A DNA stretch of 64,000 bases. Source: Chondrilla cf. caribensis. Lineage: Eukaryota; Porifera; Demospongiae; Chondrillida; Chondrillidae. The notes below the pieces were generated by a model. The model was not told where the DNA came from. It saw only the letters and a program-made list of their open reading frames with translations, and did not search any database. Position numbers and translations under genes: made by a program. Below, piece by piece: positions 58,796 through 64,000 of the stretch (position 1 is its first letter; every line of letters begins with the position of its first letter). The stretch lies in contig OZ026549.1 of NCBI GenBank assembly GCA_964020155.1, positions 1,883,633-1,947,632 on the forward strand. Direction: 5' to 3'.

Positions 58796-59949
58796 TGTTA
58801 CAGCCAATTACAATTGTCATCAAATATTCAAACCTGCCAGCACCATTTGACCTTTTTGCCAGCAGTCTCCATCATTCTACCATTGCTGACCTCTCACAAG
58901 AAGATATAACACAGGAGTCTTAACTTCTATCTAAGCCATTCACCTTGACATACAGAAGTACACTAATTGGAGTGCATCATGAAATTTAACTCTTATCTTA
59001 TAATACACACAACAGGTATACTTTGCCTGTTTCATTCAAGTTGATCTAATTCTTTTTATTCCTGTTATGATTCAATCTATATATATATTATCATTTGAAT
59101 TTCAAAACAATTATTGATTTCACTAATCATGAATACTCCCCACAATGTGTGGAGTATTCCTGTGATAATTCAATCTATCCATGTGATCTCACGATCAATT
59201 TCAAAAACAAAAATATATATTAATACAGCAAAATACGGACATATTCTACTTCACGTAGCGAGGTCCTGAACCACGTTCACACCTAGTAATATATAGAAAG
59301 CTTTAGTTATGAGTATTTGTAAGTATAGTTTTTTTTTCTATGTTCGTACGTATTTCAATATATAGTTCTGAACTAACATATTTCTTAGTTTTAGTTATGG
59401 CAATCGCTTGTCTATTGAGTTACTTGTTGCAGCACAGGAAATACAGTGTACTGACATTGCTATAGGTAGCTATAATATAGCTATACTAGCACTAAACCAA
59501 TGAACATACTAATTTTGAGGTACGTCGCAATTAGAACTGAACTCCAATTAGATCTAAACTGAGGCTAGCAGAACTATTACATAGCCTGAAGCTATTGGAT
59601 CTGATCATGACTTTAATTGTACACTTGTCAACTGTTTCTATATAATAATATCTACTAATATCATTTGCGTGTCTGATTTGAATATAATGCTCTGATTAAA
59701 TTACACATGCAATTTTGAATGTTTGGAATTACCAGTTTATATGTACATCTACTGTGCATACTGTTTCAGAAAATGCATGAAGTCAGGATCTCAGTAAGAA
59801 GAGCTTAATGTGAGAGTTTGGAGATATTCCTTCCTCTACAAGAGACTCTGTATCTACCTGTGTTCAATTGCGTAATAGTTTAGAGATATTCCTACCTACA
59901 CAAGAGACTATGTACCTACGTACCTTGTGCATGTACACAAGCACAGAAC
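58796..59949. other. Intergenic, no gene seen
   Basis: AT-rich sequence with a short stem at about 59133-59158 (atactccccacaatgtgtgg/ggagtat). No exon supported. Confidence 0.5.
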
Positions 59950-60510
59950 AAATATATTATGTCAGCTTGACACGTCCCCTCTGCCTTAAGGTATGCCGGA
60001 AGGTATTTTTTTTAAATCCAGTCCCCATGCAGCTAGGTATATTGGACAACTATCAGTTTAACACACAACCTCTACCATGAACCACTAAAATTTTAATAAT
60101 ATTCTCTCCCATATTATATACATTGGAAGTATTAAGCACCTCTGAATGAAGTCAAGGTTACAAACCACTTACAGAGAAGGTGAGTGTTTTATAAGATAGA
60201 TGTAGTCCTCAGCAAGGCATGGAGCCTATATCACCTTGACATGCCCCCCTCTACCATAATCTACACTAGAAGGTGTTCAGCTTTTTCCCACACTCTTTCT
60301 CATGCAATTCATTGTAGTTTGCACCTCTGAATGTACCTTGGGTTACAGACCATGTATGGTGATGGGGTGTGTTCATAATAGACCATAATATTATGCAATT
60401 TTCCACCCACCGCCCACAATAATGGGGCCACTGGGGTCAACAGTGAACGAATCTGCACGAATGTAAGGAGTATAATATAGTATAATAGGCAGCTGTGATG
60501 GGATTCCAAT
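59950..60510 (-). repeat. Inverted relatives of dispersed repeats
   Basis: 59960-60360 matches the 45-46 kb repeat array in reverse complement (accttgacatgcccccctct, gcacctctgaatg). 60395-60510 matches the repeat of the NLR 3' region. Two repeat families are joined here. Confidence 0.55.
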
Positions 60511-60984
60511 TGTAGCCAAACTTAAGGCATAGACCTAGCCATTGATCAAGTGCCAAAGTTCCAAGACGTCGCTGTCGGTTAGATAGACGTGAGTGTCCTC
60601 ATTGGGTTAGACGCAATTCCATCGAGAAAAGATTTGCACAGCATACAGCACAGCAACAAACGGACATAGTAAAACCTTTGCCAACCATTACGAACATTAA
60701 TGGTGTGAAACTTTGATGTCATTGGTCAATATAGTATATGTACTGTGAAGATACTGGGTGGGTACTACTACTGGGTGTATCCTGGGTGCCTATCAGAATA
60801 GCCAATGGCTAAAGGCTCCCCAATCTAAATAAGTTACCCTAATACCCTGAAGATATTGTATAAGCCTATACTTGGAATTGTAAATCAGGATCAGTTATTC
60901 TGAACAGCCAACAAACAAAAACACCAATCAATTTTTTGAATTAAACTGTTACAGGCTATAGATATACTATGATGGTTATAAAAC

Positions 60985-61035
<51 letters not shown>

Positions 61036-61439
61036 GTTCTAATGAATCAGTGCTTCAGATGAAGTTTATTCAGCTTGCTATAACTGTATGGCATTAATTT
61101 GGCTGTTTTTGTTGCTCGACGTACTAGCTGCAGTAGAGAAAATACACCACAATAGCATAATATATATGTACAATACACCATAAAGTACAGTCAACAGTAA
61201 TCAACATGCATGGTAAGGTGATGAATATGGTTTAACTTATTGGATTAGGGTATATTTGTTGTTACAGTATTATTATTAGCCAATTTAAGCAAGGTTCTAT
61301 GGGATTATGTTTCATATATATTATAACTTGCTATAGTATTGAATCGAGGCCCATATTATTAATAGCACTAACCATTTATGACAACATCTACTCAATTCCC
61401 CGCTCATATAGAGACTGTAAGATCCTGCTTTCTTCTTAC
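60511..61439. other. Intergenic with (TTA)n at 60985-61032
   Basis: A 48-bp (TTA)n microsatellite is the only clear structure. Further 3' exons of the secreted cysteine-rich gene (minus strand) may lie here, but I cannot place them. Confidence 0.5.
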
Positions 61440-61983
61440 TACAGCAATAATTGCTAGTAACACCAATGTCATCCTGACATTCTCCATCACTGAAGCACCT
61501 CCCATATGCACCTTCACCTAGTAGAAATAGTAAGAAACAATAATATGATTATTATGTACTTTGTCCTTTCTAATATTATTATAAGGAATACAGAATTTTT
61601 AGTGGGCAACATCATGTTTCTTGTAAATATATTATCAGTTTGGAAACACCGATTTTTTCTTTATAATGTATTGTCAGTCCTAATTTGTGTTCACAAGCCT
61701 GTTACTAACTATAATTATAGTGGCCAACAAAGCCAAATCGTTATTGCTATAAGGTGATGGTATATGAAACTTCAAAGGTTTGGAAACATAAGTGGTTTCA
61801 ATGGTATAATTAAACAATGATGTAGGTTATTAAGAGAAAACTTAAATAAAGAAAAATACCCACTCCATTTAAGTAGAGGGTGCACAGGGGTTGTGTATTC
61901 TCACATTAAGTATACACAGACTCACTCTGGTAGAACATGGCTCCAATGAGCAGCAGGAGCAAGATCAGTCCCTTCCCAGACAT
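61440..61983 (-). CDS. Small secreted cysteine-rich protein, 5' exons
   Basis: Exon 1 (61983-61926) reads MSGKGLILLLLLIGAMFYQ, a classic signal peptide, and ends in a gtgagtc donor. Exon 2 (61517-61440) follows a good acceptor (ctactag) in phase, reads SEGAYGRCFSDGECQDD and IGVTSNYCC, and meets a strong donor gtaagaag. The order Cys, five residues, Cys, then Cys-Cys recalls cystine-knot type peptides. At least one more exon with the remaining cysteines is expected downstream and was not found; without the last donor, the frame runs on about 40 codons. Secretion is well supported; function and family are not. Confidence 0.55.
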
Positions 61984-62584
61984 GTTGTTCACTTAGTTTC
62001 TTTAGGATTGTCTTTCCAACAGGTCAGGTACACACCGTACAGGCACTCTTCTTTGATGAGGTTCACAGAGAAAAACAGCTATGAACTGGCTGTAACGAGT
62101 AGGTCATTATATAGCCCAAACAGGTTCTACCAAATCCTTCCGGTATACAAGTGCTTCCTGAGTGGTACAGGCTGTCATTTTGTTTTAGCATAAAGATTAT
62201 ATTGTATAAATATAACTTCTTGTAATATTAATCCTTGTACCAGTGTGTATCATGGTAGGCTGGAAGAAGCTCTCAGAAGTGTAAATCTCCACTGAACCAA
62301 AACAATTGAAATCGGATAATTTGTCATGTATTAATTATAAATATACCTTACACATATAGTGCAGTAGATTCACAGGTATACTAGCATGAGTCTGATCCAG
62401 GACAAAAACTAAACAGGAAGATGGTATACATACGATGTCATGCACAAAGTGAAGTGTGTAATGCTTGGGTGAGGGTGTGGTTCCTCTATAGGAATATTTG
62501 GTATGAGTATACTGCATGTGTATTTACTTGTACATGTATATGAATATTATGGGTACATGGATACATATACCGTATAATAGGTTA
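61984..62584. other. Upstream region of the secreted-protein gene
   Basis: Nothing coding is supported. A possible 5' untranslated region precedes the ATG (minus strand). Confidence 0.4.
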
Positions 62585-62880
62585 ATGGCTGCAGTAGTAT
62601 TCTATACACATGCTATATAAGCAGCCTTCAGATACCAGACAAAATTATAATACAACTATGTCATCATTATGTATGAACTGTATCTTCATCACAGTATACT
62701 GACCATGTACACCTTTCCAATGAGAAGCGCTCATTATTGTAACAGCCTGCATCCATGTAATAACAAAAAGTATCAACTGCAAACCTCAACAAACCCAATA
62801 CAGGAACATGCACAATTTGCAGGAGGAAACCAATTAGTTACATACATATTTAAAAGGTAAGTGACCACCTTGAAAATGGC
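62585..62880 (-). repeat. Dispersed cysteine-rich segment (copy 2 of 2, inverted)
   Basis: Reverse complement match to 28205-28520. A gtttgcag acceptor precedes an open stretch with CYYMDAGCYNNERFSLERC and a stop after DEDTVHT. The shared 3' flank (atgacatagttgtattataa) shows DNA-level duplication beyond the coding part. Confidence 0.45.
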
Positions 62881-63366
62881 TGTTAATAGGGTGCTTGAAA
62901 TTTCAAATGTTTGTTGAGTAAGAAATGGGTATTTCCTTCATGAACTTCTCACACATTTTTTAGTAAAAACTTCAGCTGCTTAGTAGAATTATATTATTAT
63001 TTGTTATTAATGATGATTTACCTCATTTGCATTAAAACATGACTAGTTCTGTCAATTCGCAATCTTAATACATATGCAGCACTACCACTGTGGAAGCCAT
63101 ATATTGTTGGGACTGGTCACTTACTTTTGTGTATACAAAGTCATGACATGTTTGTCCCTTCATTGGTGCACACCACATGCACGTAATTTACAGTACTGTT
63201 ACAACCTAGATATTGAAACTGTAAACATTTGTTAGCAGGTGAACAATAAATAACAGATGCCGGTTGACGAAATAACATGAACTGTAAAGTGTAATATTCT
63301 TGTACATGCTTTGAGGCAGCCCCTATATTGTTTTCATTTCGACTTCCGGTATGTTACACTCGTCCG

Positions 63367-63402
<36 letters not shown>

Positions 63403-63463
63403 GTGTCCCTACGCGTAACCGCAACACTTAATTTATACGCAAATTTATATTGCGCTAAAGAAA
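62881..63463. other. Intergenic; (TA)n at about 63370-63398
   Basis: No gene supported. A TA run precedes a less AT-rich stretch that could be the promoter of a gene starting near 63464. Confidence 0.4.
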
Positions 63464-63604
63464 ATGGCTACTTTTCGAGAAGAAGAGTTTCTTTCACAAG
63501 TGTAACTTCACTATAAAGACTTTGTTTGGCTTGAAAACAGCAGCGAAGGATTTTTAGAGAATATTAAGAAGAATGAAGTCTTCGTTTCAAAGAAAGAAAG
63601 CCGA
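63464..63604 (+). pseudogene. Possible degenerate 5' exon
   Basis: ATG at 63464 gives MATFREEEFLSQV and a TAA. The same frame then stays open, reading LHYKDFVWLENSSEGFL and onward to a second stop about 100 bases later. The protein-like text on both sides of one stop suggests a decayed exon or transposon ORF. Alternatively, translation ends at a short peptide. Weak evidence. Confidence 0.25.
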
Positions 63605-63878
63605 TAACTACTTCTAGGCTCCGTTTAAAAAATCTTACCTAGGCGGAAGTGTGTCAAACTTATGAACGAAGCTTTATTCATTCTTAAGAAGGGTCTCACT
63701 AAGGTCTTTCATCTTGAGAGCGAATATGTGACAAGTTATTAGTCGATAGAAATACATTTCGGACACGTTTTGGATCAAAAAAGGTAAGCTTATTTGTCAG
63801 GTAAGCCTCTCTTTTGTTTAGTGTTCTATGCGTTTGTATGTTACTGTAGTGTGCTTGCTTGTGTGTGTGTATGTGTGT

Positions 63879-63882
<4 letters not shown>

Positions 63883-63944
<62 letters not shown>

Positions 63945-63966
63945 TGTGTCTGTGTTTGTGTGTGTT

Positions 63967-64000
<34 letters not shown>
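63883..64000. repeat. (TG)n microsatellite at window end
   Basis: TG repeat with tctgtgtctgtgtttg interruptions, continuing to the last base. Confidence 0.95.

Noticed and set aside
60530..60660. Further exon of the secreted cysteine-rich gene
   Set aside because: No AG acceptor in phase and few cysteines.

Overview
The window is metazoan genomic DNA: short-intron genes with GT-AG splice sites, AT-rich non-coding sequence, long (TG)n/(CA)n microsatellites and many small inverted-repeat (MITE-type) transposons. A CARD-like/NACHT/LRR (NLR) gene family, housekeeping genes with clear animal homologues (UCHL3, ZCCHC10, SMIM20, CTP synthase, an MFS carrier) and compact genes suggest an early-branching animal. 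A demosponge such as Amphimedon is my best guess; this rests on family knowledge and general impression, not on a database match.

Layout. 1-27.3 kb is a tandem segmental duplication. Copy A (1 to about 12.66 kb) and copy B (16.82 to about 27.24 kb) each carry, in order, a minus-strand helical-protein gene (X), a plus-strand NLR, a second minus-strand gene (Y), and a further NLR 5' end. The copy A NLR (2473-9285) is broken by an 8-bp tandem duplication just after Walker B and by a second frameshift in an LRR exon. The copy B NLR (18767-24688) looks intact. Genes X and Y show the reverse pattern: copy A exons are in phase and copy B exons are damaged. The extra NLR 5' end of copy A (12401-13182) is joined to the last five exons of a CTP synthase gene (13467-15469).

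27-45 kb holds housekeeping genes in two tight head-to-head pairs: UCHL3 (-)/PAM17-like (+) with 60 bp between start codons, and ZCCHC10 (-)/SMIM20 (+) with 82 bp between. Between the pairs lies a 4.3-kb non-autonomous DNA transposon with 8-bp flanking duplications, GAAAC-rich ends and a 50-bp satellite. 45-46.4 kb is degenerate repeat sequence that includes a small CTP synthase exon relic.

47.3-56.2 kb is one six-exon minus-strand MFS transporter gene. Its third intron contains a complete 3.3-kb Tc1/mariner element (49870-53151, TA duplications, similar ends). The element encodes an intact DD34E transposase and, convergently, a spliced second protein with an N-terminal tudor/SH3-like module, a ten-residue Tyr/Pro repeat and a C-terminal BEN domain. 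This two-gene element is the most unusual feature I see.

56.2-64 kb is mostly intergenic: long foldback structures, a tandem duplication, dispersed repeats, a small secreted cysteine-rich protein (minus strand, about 61.4-62.0 kb) and an inverted copy of a cysteine-rich segment also present at 28.2 kb.
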